From contig NZ_CP108487.1 in the NCBI RefSeq assembly GCF_036226525.1, forward strand, positions 1,550,001 through 1,614,000: 64,000 nt of DNA. The letters run 5' to 3'. The notes beneath the pieces were generated by a model. It was given only the letters and a program-made list of their open reading frames with translations. It was not told where the DNA came from and did no database searches. Source of the DNA: Kribbella sp. NBC_01245 (GTDB taxonomy: Bacteria; Actinomycetota; Actinomycetes; Propionibacteriales; Kribbellaceae). The position numbers and the translations under genes were made by a program. Positions within the stretch are counted from its first letter, which is position 1. Each line of letters begins with the position of its first letter. This document shows positions 49,586 to 58,607 of this stretch, one piece after another.

Positions 49586-50556
49586 GTGGTGCAGTACACC
49601 GACTGGGGTGAGCGCGCCGCTCGCTGGTCCGGAATTCGCAGCGAGACCGTCGATGTGCACGGCATGAAGGTGCACTACCTGGTGACTGATCAGGCGCGGA
49701 CGCCGGAAGTGCCGGTTCACCTGCTCGTTCCCAGCCCGGCAATAGCGCCTCGAACTGGCTCGATGTACTCGCGGAACTGCGACCCCACGCGAACGCTGTC
49801 GCGGTAGACCTGCCCGGTACGATCGCCGGCCACACCGCGCTGCCGAACCGGCGCGCGGCGAGCATCGAAGCCAACGCGCTGTTCCTGCGCGATTTCGCTG
49901 ACGCACTCGAGCTGGATCGGGTCGTGGTTCACGGCTGGTCGGCGGGCGGCATGATTGCGTTGCTGTTCGCCGACCAAGCACCTGAACGGGTTGACGGGCT
50001 CGTGTTGGTGGCGCCGGCACTTGCTCCCCCTCTGAGCGACGGCGAGGCGCGCAGGTGGCAGACCCTTGGCAGGGTGGGGTTGGCCATCGTCGCACCGGTC
50101 GCCCTGGTGCTGCTCCGCGTGTCGGGGCGGCGCATCCTCGCTGCGAAGCTGCGGGTACTGGACGATCCCGCGTCGATTGCGGGCAGCAGGTGGAATACGG
50201 GCGGTGACCTGTCGAGGATGTCGCCGGAAATCGCCGGTCTCATGCGGGACGAGATGTCGGCGGTGGAGGCGACGCGGTTGGGCAGCGCGGTCACGGTGTA
50301 TGCCTCGCTGATGTCGCGGATGTTCGTCCGCCGGCGACTCGTGCTCGACGCGATGCACCGGGTCGCGGCGCCGACTCTCCTTGTCTGGGGCGATGAGGAT
50401 CGCCTCACTCCCCGCACGTCGATCGATGACTGGACGGCGCAGCGGCCCGACTGGAACCTGGTGGTCCTCCACCGCGTGGGTCACGCGCCGCCGTTCGAAG
50501 TCCCCGCCGATTACGCTCGCACGGTCATCGACTGGTCTGATCGAACCAAAAGCTAA
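49586..50556 (+). pseudogene. Alpha/beta hydrolase, frameshifted
   Basis: The first ~50 codons (WSGIRSETVDVHGMKVHYLV) match the N-terminus of an alpha/beta hydrolase, then the frame fails after HLLVPSP. Another frame takes over at about 49735-49741 with GNSASNWLDVLAELRPHANA and runs to the stop at 50556. The later part has the nucleophile elbow HGWSAGGM, the acid in LLVWGDEDRLTP and the histidine in HRVGHAPPFE. A single missing base would restore the gene, so it is either a young pseudogene or a sequencing error. It ends 3 bp before the stop of the convergent DapA-like gene. Confidence 0.8.
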
Positions 50557-51590
50557 GCCAGCCAGCGGTCGAGGTTGGCGGCGACGAAGTCGTCGTCGCG
50601 CAGGTGCGGGTACGCCGCCCAGATCCGGTCGATCTCGTCCAGCTGTCCCACCGACAAGTCCTCGGCCGGGTCGAGGCACCAGCGTCCTTCGAGCAGTCCC
50701 TGCCGCCGCAACACCTCGTGGATGCCCGGGACACAGCCGTGGAAGTCGTTCGCGACGTCGAACACCGCGGAGTTCGCATCGGTCAGCTCCGACTCGACCG
50801 CCAGGAGCCGGCGCAGGGCGTCGTCGTCACCGGAGCGGGCGAGTTCGGCCTCGTTGAGCATCTCGACCGCACCGCGCACCCAGACCGACCATTGGCCGAG
50901 CAATCCGCCGACGAACGATAGGTCGACCGCACCCGGAGAGCGGTACGACGAAATCAGGTCGAGCACGATGTGGTCGTCGTTCCCGGTGTACAACGCGACG
51001 TCGTCGGCCCGACCCGACTCCCGGACGCCGAGGATGACGTCGAGCGTCGCGTAGCGGTTGAACGGCGCCACCTTGATGCCCGCGACACAGTCGAGCGCGG
51101 CCAGCTGACGCCAGAAGTCCCGCGAGAGCACTCGCCCGCCGACCGCCGGCTGCAGGTAGAACCCGATCACCGGAAGGACTTCGCCGACGACGCGGGCACG
51201 CTCCAGCAGAGCGTCCTCGCTGTGCTCCCCCGCGTCGTACGGACTGAGCAGCGCGAGGTGATAGCCCAGTCCAGCCGCCAGCTCAGCCTCCTCGACCGCC
51301 TGCGATGTCGGCCCGGTGAGACCGGCGACGAGGATCGGCGAGTCGTCGGGGTACTCGCGGGCCACCTCCGCGGCGAGCTCGAGAACCGGGGAAAGCAGGC
51401 CCCGCTCGGGCTCATGCAGGGCGAACTGGGTCGTGTGAACCGCGACCGCCAATCCCCCTGCTCCTGCTTCCAGGTAATAACGACTAAGCGCCCGCTGCCG
51501 TCGCTCGTCGAGGCGCCGGTCCGCGTCGATGGCCAAGGGATGTGCCGGGATGACGCAGCCGGTGCGGAAACGTTTGAGGGCCTCGTCCAT
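50553..51590 (-). CDS. Dihydrodipicolinate synthase (DapA)-family protein
   Basis: 345 residues of the class I aldolase DHDPS/NAL family: FRTGCVIPAHPLAIDADRRL at the N-terminus, AGGLAVAVHTTQFALHEPER, and the Schiff-base strand with VAGIKVAPFNRYATLDVI, where IKVA carries the catalytic lysine. The usual YxxP motif is replaced by GFYLQPAVGG. Substrate unknown; family members cleave or condense pyruvate with aldehydes such as sugar acids. ATG 51590 overlaps the TGA of the epimerase gene by one base, so the two are coupled. Confidence 0.85.
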   Translation of the reverse strand: MDEALKRFRTGCVIPAHPLAIDADRRLDERRQRALSRYYLEAGAGGLAVAVHTTQFALHEPERGLLSPVLELAAEVAREYPDDSPILVAGLTGPTSQAVEEAELAAGLGYHLALLSPYDAGEHSEDALLERARVVGEVLPVIGFYLQPAVGGRVLSRDFWRQLAALDCVAGIKVAPFNRYATLDVILGVRESGRADDVALYTGNDDHIVLDLISSYRSPGAVDLSFVGGLLGQWSVWVRGAVEMLNEAELARSGDDDALRRLLAVESELTDANSAVFDVANDFHGCVPGIHEVLRRQGLLEGRWCLDPAEDLSVGQLDEIDRIWAAYPHLRDDDFVAANLDRWLA

Positions 51591-52606
51591 CAGAACCTGC
51601 CGTCGCGCCGCTGGAACTTGGTCGGTTTGTCGTGGCGTGGCAGGCCGGCGCTGACCCAGGCCGCGACATCCCCGACCATCGCGCCCAGCGTCTCGTCCGG
51701 ATAGCCGAAGAGCCGGTGGCACTCTGAGGCGTTCGAGAGCAGGGCGGTGGGCAGCTCCGCGCCGGTGATGACGGGTTCCCGGTCGAAGATCTGTCCGAAG
51801 CGCTGAGCGATCTGGCGAACCGAGATGGTCTCCGGTCCGGTCACGTTGAGAACGAACGGCGGGCTCGCGGCGTGGTGGAGGGCGCGCAGCGTCACCTCGT
51901 TGGCGTAGCCCTGCCAGACGACGTTGGCATGACCTGTTGTCACGTCGACAGGCTCGCCGTGCCAGACCGAGGAGGCGATGTCGAGCAGTACGCCGTACCG
52001 CATCTCCACCGCGTAGTTGAGCCGGATCAAGGCGATGGGGGTTCCCTGCCGATCGCTGGCGTCGGCCAGGATTCGTTCCCGTCCGAGGCAGGACATCGCG
52101 TACTCCCCCACCGGCTCGAGGGGCGAGGTCTCGATGGCGCCACCGCTGCCTACCGGCACGAACGGGTAGACGTTGCCGGTCGACAGCGCGACGATGCGCG
52201 AGTCCGGGAACCGGCTTGCGACCCTGCCGGGTAGGTAGGTGTTCGTGGCCCAGGTCGCGTGCTCCCGGCCTGCGGTGCCGAACTTCGCGCCGACGAGATA
52301 CACCACGTTGGCCGCCTCCGGTACTGCGGTCAGCTCGGCGTCGGAGGAGATGTCGGCGACATGCACCTCAGCGCCCGCCAACCGGAGGGAATCGGCGAGG
52401 CCGGATTCGGTGAACCGCGAGACCGCGATGACCTTTGTCGTTGTGCCGGCGGCCTCGATCGCGCGCAGCGCCAGCCGAACCAGGCTCGGACCGAGCTTGC
52501 CGCCCGCCCCCAGGACGACGATGTCACCTTCGAGCTTGCCGAGGTCCGCCACGAGTTGCGGGCGCGGGAGGGACAGTCGCTCCTCGAGCTCAGCCACGGT
52601 TCGCAC
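51590..52606 (-). CDS. NAD-dependent epimerase/dehydratase-like protein
   Basis: 338 residues of the extended SDR type: nucleotide-binding DIVVLGAGGKLGPSLVRLAL at about 28-47, VHVADISSD, and VVYLVGAKFGTAG. The catalytic site reads ALSTGNVYPF and GEYAMSCLGRE: the Tyr is present but the Lys of YxxxK is Cys. An ordinary proton-relay mechanism is therefore doubtful, and the protein may be an atypical enzyme. It is the first gene of a two-gene operon with the DapA-like enzyme. Confidence 0.8.
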   Translation of the reverse strand: MRTVAELEERLSLPRPQLVADLGKLEGDIVVLGAGGKLGPSLVRLALRAIEAAGTTTKVIAVSRFTESGLADSLRLAGAEVHVADISSDAELTAVPEAANVVYLVGAKFGTAGREHATWATNTYLPGRVASRFPDSRIVALSTGNVYPFVPVGSGGAIETSPLEPVGEYAMSCLGRERILADASDRQGTPIALIRLNYAVEMRYGVLLDIASSVWHGEPVDVTTGHANVVWQGYANEVTLRALHHAASPPFVLNVTGPETISVRQIAQRFGQIFDREPVITGAELPTALLSNASECHRLFGYPDETLGAMVGDVAAWVSAGLPRHDKPTKFQRRDGRF

Positions 52607-52799
52607 GCATGCTCCTGCCCTGGTAGGTCAATACCGGGCGACCGTAACTCCCATTATGGCTGTCCGTCAATGCGGGGCGACTCAACGAGGCGGCGAAGAA
52701 TTCGAGCGGCGATCGGAGTCGATTACGCCGATTCGCAGGATTCGGGCCCTAATATAGGTGCATGATTCTGTCACTAGCGGCCAGCCGAAATCGCTGATC

Positions 52800-54119
52800 A
52801 TGCCTTCCGCACCCGAGGAGGTCACGGTCGGTGTCGTCGGCGCCGAGCAGATCGTGCACCGGACGATGGCGCTGGCGCGCGAGCTCGACAACCCGTCCCT
52901 GCGGCTCGTCACCGCGGTGTACGACGACGAGCACGACGCGCATGCTCAGGCGAGCCGGATCGCGTCTCGTGTCGACGTCTACCTGTTCGCCGGGCCACTC
53001 CCCTACGACATGGCCGTTGCCGCGGGTCAGCTGCCCGTTCCGGCGACCTACGTGCCGTCTGGCGGGCCCGCGTTCTTCTCGACGCTGCTGCGCGGTGTGC
53101 TCGAGGACGTCTTCGACCCGAAGCGGATCAGCGTCGACACCATCACGAAGCGCGAGCTCCATCATGCGTACGAGGAGATCGGTCTTAGCGCCTCCGGCGT
53201 CCGGCTGATGGAGTACGGCGGTCCCGAGGCGGCGGACAAGTTCTTCGACTTCCACCGCAAGCTGTACGAGCGTGGGAAGACCACTGGTGCCGTGACCACG
53301 GTCCCCAGCGTCGAGGCCGCGTTACGCAAGGCGGATATCCCGACTCTGAGGATGGCGCCGTCGGCGATGACGATCCGCCACGCCCTGAGCACCGCGATCC
53401 TGATGGGCAGCGGCGCCAAGCTCGAGGAATCGCGAATCGTCACGATGATCGTGCGGGTGCCGGGCTCCGCGCTGCCGGCGCATGCGAGCCCGAGCAACTA
53501 CTGGTACCAGGAGCTCAAGCTGTCGCTGCATCGAGAGCTGCTGCGTGAGGCCAGGCCGATGGACGCGGCCGTGATTCCGCGGGACGAGCACAGCTTCCTG
53601 ATCGTCACGACCATGGGTTCCTTGCGCATGGCAACGGATGATCTCTCGATGGCGCCATTCCTCGGCCGGATCCACAAGGAGCTCGGCATCCTGCTGGAGA
53701 TCGGCATCGGGCTGGGGCGGTCGACTCGCGAGGCGGAGGTGAACGCCCAATCCGCCGTCGACAAGGCAGCAGCGGACGGCGGGCGCACCGCTTTCATCGT
53801 CGGACCGCGGGACACGGTGTTGCAGATGCCCGGCGATCGCTCGCACGTTTCCGAGCGGTCGACCTCGACACCGGACTCCAAGGGCGCTCAGGTCCTCGCG
53901 CGTCTCGCCGAGCGCCTGGACGAGCTCGGCGACACCGAACGCGTCGTCGACGCCGAGAAGGTCGCTGAGCTGCTCGGTGTGACGTTGCGGACCGCTCGCC
54001 GGACGCTCCACACGCTGGTCGACGAGGGGCTCGCCTGGCCGATGCCGCCGTCACACTCGAGCAAGGTCGGTCGTCCCCCGCGTCCGTATCAGCTGCTGAT
54101 CGAGAAGCTCCCGCGCTGA
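52800..54119 (+). CDS. Multidomain transcriptional regulator of unfamiliar type
   Basis: 439 residues. Residues 1-160 look like a PrpR-N/receptor-like effector domain (EVTVGVVGAEQIVHRTMALA, VDVYLFAGPLPYDMAVAAGQ). The middle (about 200-330) has a degenerate GGDEF/cyclase-like pattern ending GIGLGRSTREAEVNAQSAVD. The C-terminal ~75 residues contain a winged HTH (DAEKVAELLGVTLRTARRTL, VDEGLAWPM). I do not recognise the full architecture. A TAATAT -10 box at 52750-52755 argues against the GTG at 52758 and for ATG 52800. It sits between the epimerase operon (divergent) and the cluster downstream, so it is probably the cluster's regulator (inference). Confidence 0.7.
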   Translation: MPSAPEEVTVGVVGAEQIVHRTMALARELDNPSLRLVTAVYDDEHDAHAQASRIASRVDVYLFAGPLPYDMAVAAGQLPVPATYVPSGGPAFFSTLLRGVLEDVFDPKRISVDTITKRELHHAYEEIGLSASGVRLMEYGGPEAADKFFDFHRKLYERGKTTGAVTTVPSVEAALRKADIPTLRMAPSAMTIRHALSTAILMGSGAKLEESRIVTMIVRVPGSALPAHASPSNYWYQELKLSLHRELLREARPMDAAVIPRDEHSFLIVTTMGSLRMATDDLSMAPFLGRIHKELGILLEIGIGLGRSTREAEVNAQSAVDKAAADGGRTAFIVGPRDTVLQMPGDRSHVSERSTSTPDSKGAQVLARLAERLDELGDTERVVDAEKVAELLGVTLRTARRTLHTLVDEGLAWPMPPSHSSKVGRPPRPYQLLIEKLPR

Positions 54120-54145
54120 GCGATTGCGGCCTCGCCGTAATCCCT

Positions 54146-54163
54146 ATTTGGTCCTTGCCAAAT
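54146..54163. promoter_or_regulatory. Palindrome ATTTGG-N6-CCAAAT, probable operator
   Basis: 6-bp perfect arms around TCCTTG, 26 bp after the regulator stop and 53 bp before the start of the two-domain protein. A+T-rich and isolated, as expected for an operator of the upstream regulator. No second copy was found in the other promoters of the cluster. Confidence 0.55.
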
Positions 54164-54215
54164 TCCCTGCTGGTGCGGCAGGGTGGCTGAACGCCGCACA
54201 CAGCAGGAGGGTCTC

Positions 54216-56027
54216 GTGCCAGCACGAAACGCAGTGGCGGTCGTCGTCGACGACGCCGCGATCCAGCGTGCCCAAGAGGCGGGGGCGGACGCCTGGTGGA
54301 TCTATGTCACCGAAGTGCTCGGCCATCTCAGACTGCCTTTTCGGTCATTGACCCCTGATGAGGCCACGAGCCCGCCCGACGACGTGGCCGTCCTGGTCTT
54401 CGCGGGGACGCCCACGCTCGACCCGGCCGCGGTCGCTGAGCTCGAGCGATGGGTGCGCGCCGGCGGGGCACTCATCGTCGTCGGCGATCCGGGACCACTC
54501 GCGTCCATCGCGGGTGTCACGTCAGCGGGCGCCGTCGACGACGGACAGGTGACGATCGCCGATAGCCCGGTCTGGTCATCGCGTCCGGACGTCGCCCTGC
54601 ATGCCGTCGGCGGTGTCCGGCTGACGACGCGCGAGGATGTCGACGTACTCGCTCAGTGGGATCCCACCGATGACGTCGGCGCGCAACCGGCCGCCGTACT
54701 TCGCAAGCTGGGCACGGGCCTCGCGATGACCCTCGGCGTCGACGTCTGGCAGAGCATCGTCCGCATCCAGCAGGGGTACGCCGTCGTGGCGGACGGCAAG
54801 CCCGCGGCCGACGGAACCGCGCCCATCGACGACGGCATCCTCAAGTGCGAGGACGGTATGGCGCTCAGCTTCGAGCGCGACCGGGCCATGCCGCCCGGTG
54901 AGCCTGAGCTGACGGCGCCGTTCGAGCATTCGTATCCCCCGCCCGCCGCCGTGCCGATGTTCGACCAGCCGTACGCCGACCTCTGGCGGTCGGTGTTCTT
55001 GCAGTGTGTGTGGTGGGCCGCTGAACAGGCCGACGCCGTCGTGCCCTGGCTCGGCTACTGGCCGGCGGGAGTCGCGGCCGTGGCTCACATGTCGCACGAC
55101 TCGGACGGCAACGTCGACGAGCACGGTCAGGCGGCCCTCGACTCCTTCGCCGAAGCGGATGTCAAAGTCACCTGGTGCCACGTGTTCCCCGGCGGATACT
55201 CGCCTTCGACGGTCGCGGCCATCACCGCGGGCGGGCATGAGCACGCGTTGCACTACAACGCGATGGGTGACGCCGATCTCGCCGAGTGGGGATGGCCGCA
55301 GATCCGTGCGCAGTATGCCTGGGCCCAGGCCGTGACCGGCACCGACGAGATCGTGTCGAACAAGAACCACTACACCCGCTGGGAGGGCTGGACCGAGTTC
55401 TACACCTGGTGCGAGCGACTCGGCGTCCAGATTGACGAGTCGCGCGGGCCCAGCAAGCATGGCAGTGTCGGCTTTCTGTTCGGCACCGCCCATGTCTCGT
55501 TCCCGATCGCCGACGCGTCGGAGGGCAACCGGTTCTTCGACGTACTCAACCTCCCGCTGCACACCCAGGACCTCGCTTGGGCCGGGCATGAGTCGATTCG
55601 CGACGTGATCCTCGATGGGGCTGAGGCCGTCCACGGAGTCGCCCACTTCCTGTTCCACGGGCCGCATCTGCACCTGCGTCCGCCAACGCGCGCGGCGTGT
55701 GTCGCGTTGGCCCATGAGGCGCGCCGGCGGGGCATGCCGTGGTGGACGAGCGCCCAGATCAACAGCTGGGAGCGACGTCGTCGCGGTGTCACGCTGTCCG
55801 CGGCGGCCATCGAGGACGGCTGGGCCATGCGGGCGCAGGCGTCTGACCCGGTTCAGGCCGCGTCGGTGCTGCTGTCGCTGCCGGGCCTAGGCGCGGATTC
55901 GAAGCCGGTGCTCCACGATGGCAAGGGATCAGCGCGCGTGGTCGCCAGGCATGGACGCCATTTCGTCGAGCTCGAGGTGGATATCGTTGCCGGTGACAAC
56001 GACTGGCGCGTGACGCTATCCCGCTGA
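54216..56027 (+). CDS. Two-domain protein: GATase-I-like N-terminus plus NodB-like deacetylase domain
   Basis: 603 residues. Residues 1-~190 form a flavodoxin/class-I-GATase-like alpha-beta domain (AVAVVVDDAAIQRAQEAGAD, VAVLVFAGTPTLDPAAVAEL, GALIVVGDPG) without a visible Cys-His-Glu triad. Residues ~285-520 resemble a polysaccharide-deacetylase (NodB) barrel: AHMSHDSDGNVDEHG for the Asp motif and GGHEHALHYNAMGDADL for the His-x3-His zinc motif. A ~70-residue beta domain closes it. There is no signal peptide, so it acts in the cytoplasm. GTG 54216 is fixed by AGGAGGG 5 nt upstream. No family name can be given; a metal-dependent deacylase for the cluster's substrate is the likeliest role. Confidence 0.7.
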   Translation: MPARNAVAVVVDDAAIQRAQEAGADAWWIYVTEVLGHLRLPFRSLTPDEATSPPDDVAVLVFAGTPTLDPAAVAELERWVRAGGALIVVGDPGPLASIAGVTSAGAVDDGQVTIADSPVWSSRPDVALHAVGGVRLTTREDVDVLAQWDPTDDVGAQPAAVLRKLGTGLAMTLGVDVWQSIVRIQQGYAVVADGKPAADGTAPIDDGILKCEDGMALSFERDRAMPPGEPELTAPFEHSYPPPAAVPMFDQPYADLWRSVFLQCVWWAAEQADAVVPWLGYWPAGVAAVAHMSHDSDGNVDEHGQAALDSFAEADVKVTWCHVFPGGYSPSTVAAITAGGHEHALHYNAMGDADLAEWGWPQIRAQYAWAQAVTGTDEIVSNKNHYTRWEGWTEFYTWCERLGVQIDESRGPSKHGSVGFLFGTAHVSFPIADASEGNRFFDVLNLPLHTQDLAWAGHESIRDVILDGAEAVHGVAHFLFHGPHLHLRPPTRAACVALAHEARRRGMPWWTSAQINSWERRRRGVTLSAAAIEDGWAMRAQASDPVQAASVLLSLPGLGADSKPVLHDGKGSARVVARHGRHFVELEVDIVAGDNDWRVTLSR

Positions 56028-56030
56028 CCT

Positions 56031-57284
56031 TCAGCGGCTGGTGAACGCGGTGTGCACCTTGCGCAAGGCCGCCGCGATGTCGGCCACGTCATCGGCCGTA
56101 TAGCGCTCGTTCCAGGAGATCACCAGCAGCCCGCCGCCAATGATCAGCTCCTCCGCTCGCGGGCATAGGCCGGCGACGTAGCGCGGGGCCGTCGGCATGC
56201 TCAACGGGAAGCCCGAGTCGCCGTACGTGCGTAGCTCGGTGAAGAGCGGCGTGAGATACAGCGGCCGCTGGATGTACCCGCCACTGGCCGGGATGCCCTC
56301 GGCCACAAGCGCCTCGGCGTAGCCGTGCCCGTTGTCTCCGGCCAGCGACTCGTCGATGAAGACTGGAAACTGCCAGTACGACGTACCGTCGGGCGGTGCG
56401 GCAGTCAGACCGGGCAACGGCGCGATGGCCGCGGTCAGAGCATCCGCGCTCTTGCGGCGATCCTCGACCACCCCGGCCAGCTTGCCGAGCTGGGCGCGCG
56501 CGACGGCCGCCTGCAGCTCGGTCATCCGGTAGTTGAGCCCGAGGAACAGGTGCGTGCGCTCATCGGTGTCACGCGGCCAGGCCTTGTCGGCGAACAGCCG
56601 TGCCCGGCGAGCCAACGCGTTGTCGGCGGTGATGGTGATCCCGCCATCGCCGGCCGTGATGTGCTTGGACTGCTGCAGGCTGAAGCAGCCGATATGCCCA
56701 ACAGTGCCGGCCAACGCGCCGTCTGGTGCGCAGCGCGTGAGGTAGGCCTGTGCACAGTCCTCGATCAGTACGACGCCGTGGGCGTCGGCGATCTGACGCA
56801 ACTCGGCGACGGGCGCCGGGATGCCGAAGAGATGGACGACGATGATCGCCTTCGTCCGCGCCGTGATCCGCGCGCGGACCGACGCCGGGTCGAGGTTGCC
56901 GGTCAGCGGGTCTACGTCGGCGAAGACCGGGATCGCATTCTGCGCGAGGATCGGCAGCACGGTACCCGCGTCGGACAGGCAGGTCGTGATGATCTCGTCG
57001 CCGGGGTCGGGATCGACGGCCGCGACCGCCAGGTGAATCGCCGACGTGCCGGACGACGACGCCACCGCATGCGGCACTCCGTAGTAGTCCGCGAACTCCT
57101 GCTCGAACTCGGCCGTCTCGGTGCCCACTGTGCTGTTGAGCTTTCCGCTGCGGACCACTCTCGTGACGGCGGCCACCTCCTCGTCGCCGAGGGTGCGGCC
57201 GGCCGGACCACTCACGCTCGGGAACGGCTGGGTCCGAACCGGCGGTCCGCCGGCGAGGGCGAGCGATGCAGGTGACTTCGGCAC
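56031..57284 (-). CDS. DegT/DnrJ/EryC1/StrS-family aminotransferase
   Basis: 417 residues. PLP-binding features: SSSGTSAIHLAV, LIEDCAQA (D176) and CFSLQQSKHITAGDGG, where K207 forms the Schiff base. Members transaminate keto-sugars or inososes with Glu or Gln as donor. The N-terminal LALAGGPPVRTQPFPS is typical of the aminocyclitol/AHBA-synthase-like branch. Divergent from a second, frameshifted member at 57391; the two may act at successive positions of one substrate (inference). Confidence 0.9.
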   Translation of the reverse strand: MPKSPASLALAGGPPVRTQPFPSVSGPAGRTLGDEEVAAVTRVVRSGKLNSTVGTETAEFEQEFADYYGVPHAVASSSGTSAIHLAVAAVDPDPGDEIITTCLSDAGTVLPILAQNAIPVFADVDPLTGNLDPASVRARITARTKAIIVVHLFGIPAPVAELRQIADAHGVVLIEDCAQAYLTRCAPDGALAGTVGHIGCFSLQQSKHITAGDGGITITADNALARRARLFADKAWPRDTDERTHLFLGLNYRMTELQAAVARAQLGKLAGVVEDRRKSADALTAAIAPLPGLTAAPPDGTSYWQFPVFIDESLAGDNGHGYAEALVAEGIPASGGYIQRPLYLTPLFTELRTYGDSGFPLSMPTAPRYVAGLCPRAEELIIGGGLLVISWNERYTADDVADIAAALRKVHTAFTSR

Positions 57285-57390
57285 GAGAGAACCTCCAGCT
57301 CGACGTACGGCCCATGCTATCGACCGGCAAGTATTTCTCCACTAACGTAATCCAGAATCCGGCTGACCGAAATAGTGCGAGGTGTCGAAT

Positions 57391-58607
57391 ATGCCCGCGG
57401 AATCCAACGTCCTGGCGATCAACGGAGGTACGCCCGCACTGCCGGCCGACGACCCGGTCCCGGAGTGGCCGACGTACGACGACTCGGAGGAGAAGGCGCT
57501 GCTCGACGTCCTCCGATCGAGGAAGTGGGGAAGCACCCATGGCGATGTCGTCGCTACCTTCGAGCGGGAGTTCGCCGCCTACCACCAGGCCGCTCACGGC
57601 ACCTGCCTGACGAACGGGACGCTCGCGATCGCAGCGGCGTTGCGTGCCGCCGGGGTCGGCATCGGCGACGAGGTCATCGTGCCGCCGTACACGTTCATCG
57701 CGACGGCTGCCGCTCCCTGTTCGTGGGCGCGGTCCCCGTCTTCGCCGACATCGACCCCGGCACGCATCTGCTCGACCCGGACGCCGCCGAGGCCGCGGTC
57801 ACCGAGCGGACGAAGGCGGTCGTCCCCGTCCACCTCGCTGGCCGGCCCGCCGATATGGACGCGTTCCTCGCGCTCGGCGCGCGTTATGACGTGGCGGTGA
57901 TCGAGGACGCCGCGCAGGCCATCGGGGCGGCGTACAAAGGGCGCCCGGTCGGCGCGATCGGTGACCTCGGCACGTTCAGCTTCCAGAGCAGCAAGAACAT
58001 GACCGCCGGCGAGGGCGGCGCCGTTCTCACCAACGACGAGGATCTCGCGGCTGCGGTGTACTCCCTCGTCAACGTCGGCCGGGTCCGCGGCGGTGGCTGG
58101 TACCAGCACGAGTCGGTCGGCTACAACCTGCGTCTCACGGAGTTCCAGGCCGCGATCCTCCGCGCCCAGCTCGCGCGCCATTCCCAGCAGCAGGAGGTAC
58201 GGGAGCGCAACGCGGCTCTGCTGACGAAGCTCCTAGGCAACGTGGTGTCACTGGCCCCCGACGATCCAGCTGTGACCGCACATGGCCGACACCTCTACCT
58301 GATGCGCATACCGGCGCTGGCTGCACCCGGACGACGTGACGCCGCTCTGCGTGCGCTCGCAGCCGAAGGCGTTGCAGAGGTATCCGGCGGGTACGTGCCC
58401 CTGCATCGCAACACGGCTCTCACCACCGAGGCGAGGGCCATCGCCGATCGGCTGGGGCAGCCGTACCCGCAGAGCGAGTGTCCCAACGCGGACGCCGTGT
58501 CGAAGGACACCATCTGGCTGGCGCAGACGTCGTTGCTCGGCACAGAGCAGCGGACGCGGGGCATCGCGGCCGCCATCGCCAAGGTCGTGTCCAGCCTGGC
58601 GGGCTAG
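57391..58607 (+). pseudogene. DegT/DnrJ/EryC1/StrS-family aminotransferase, frameshifted
   Basis: Starts at ATG 57391 behind GAGGTG with NVLAINGGTPALPADDPVPE, runs well to VIVPPYTFIATAAA, then shifts frame near 57709-57715. The other frame continues SLFVGAVPVFADIDPGTHLL, VIEDAAQAIGAAYKGRPV, TFSFQSSKNMTAGEGGA (PLP lysine in SSKN) to the stop at 58607. One missing base would reconcile them. All active-site residues are otherwise present, so the lesion is very recent or artefactual. About 405 residues when repaired, the normal size. Its end overlaps the convergent ABC ATPase gene by 4 bp. Confidence 0.85.
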
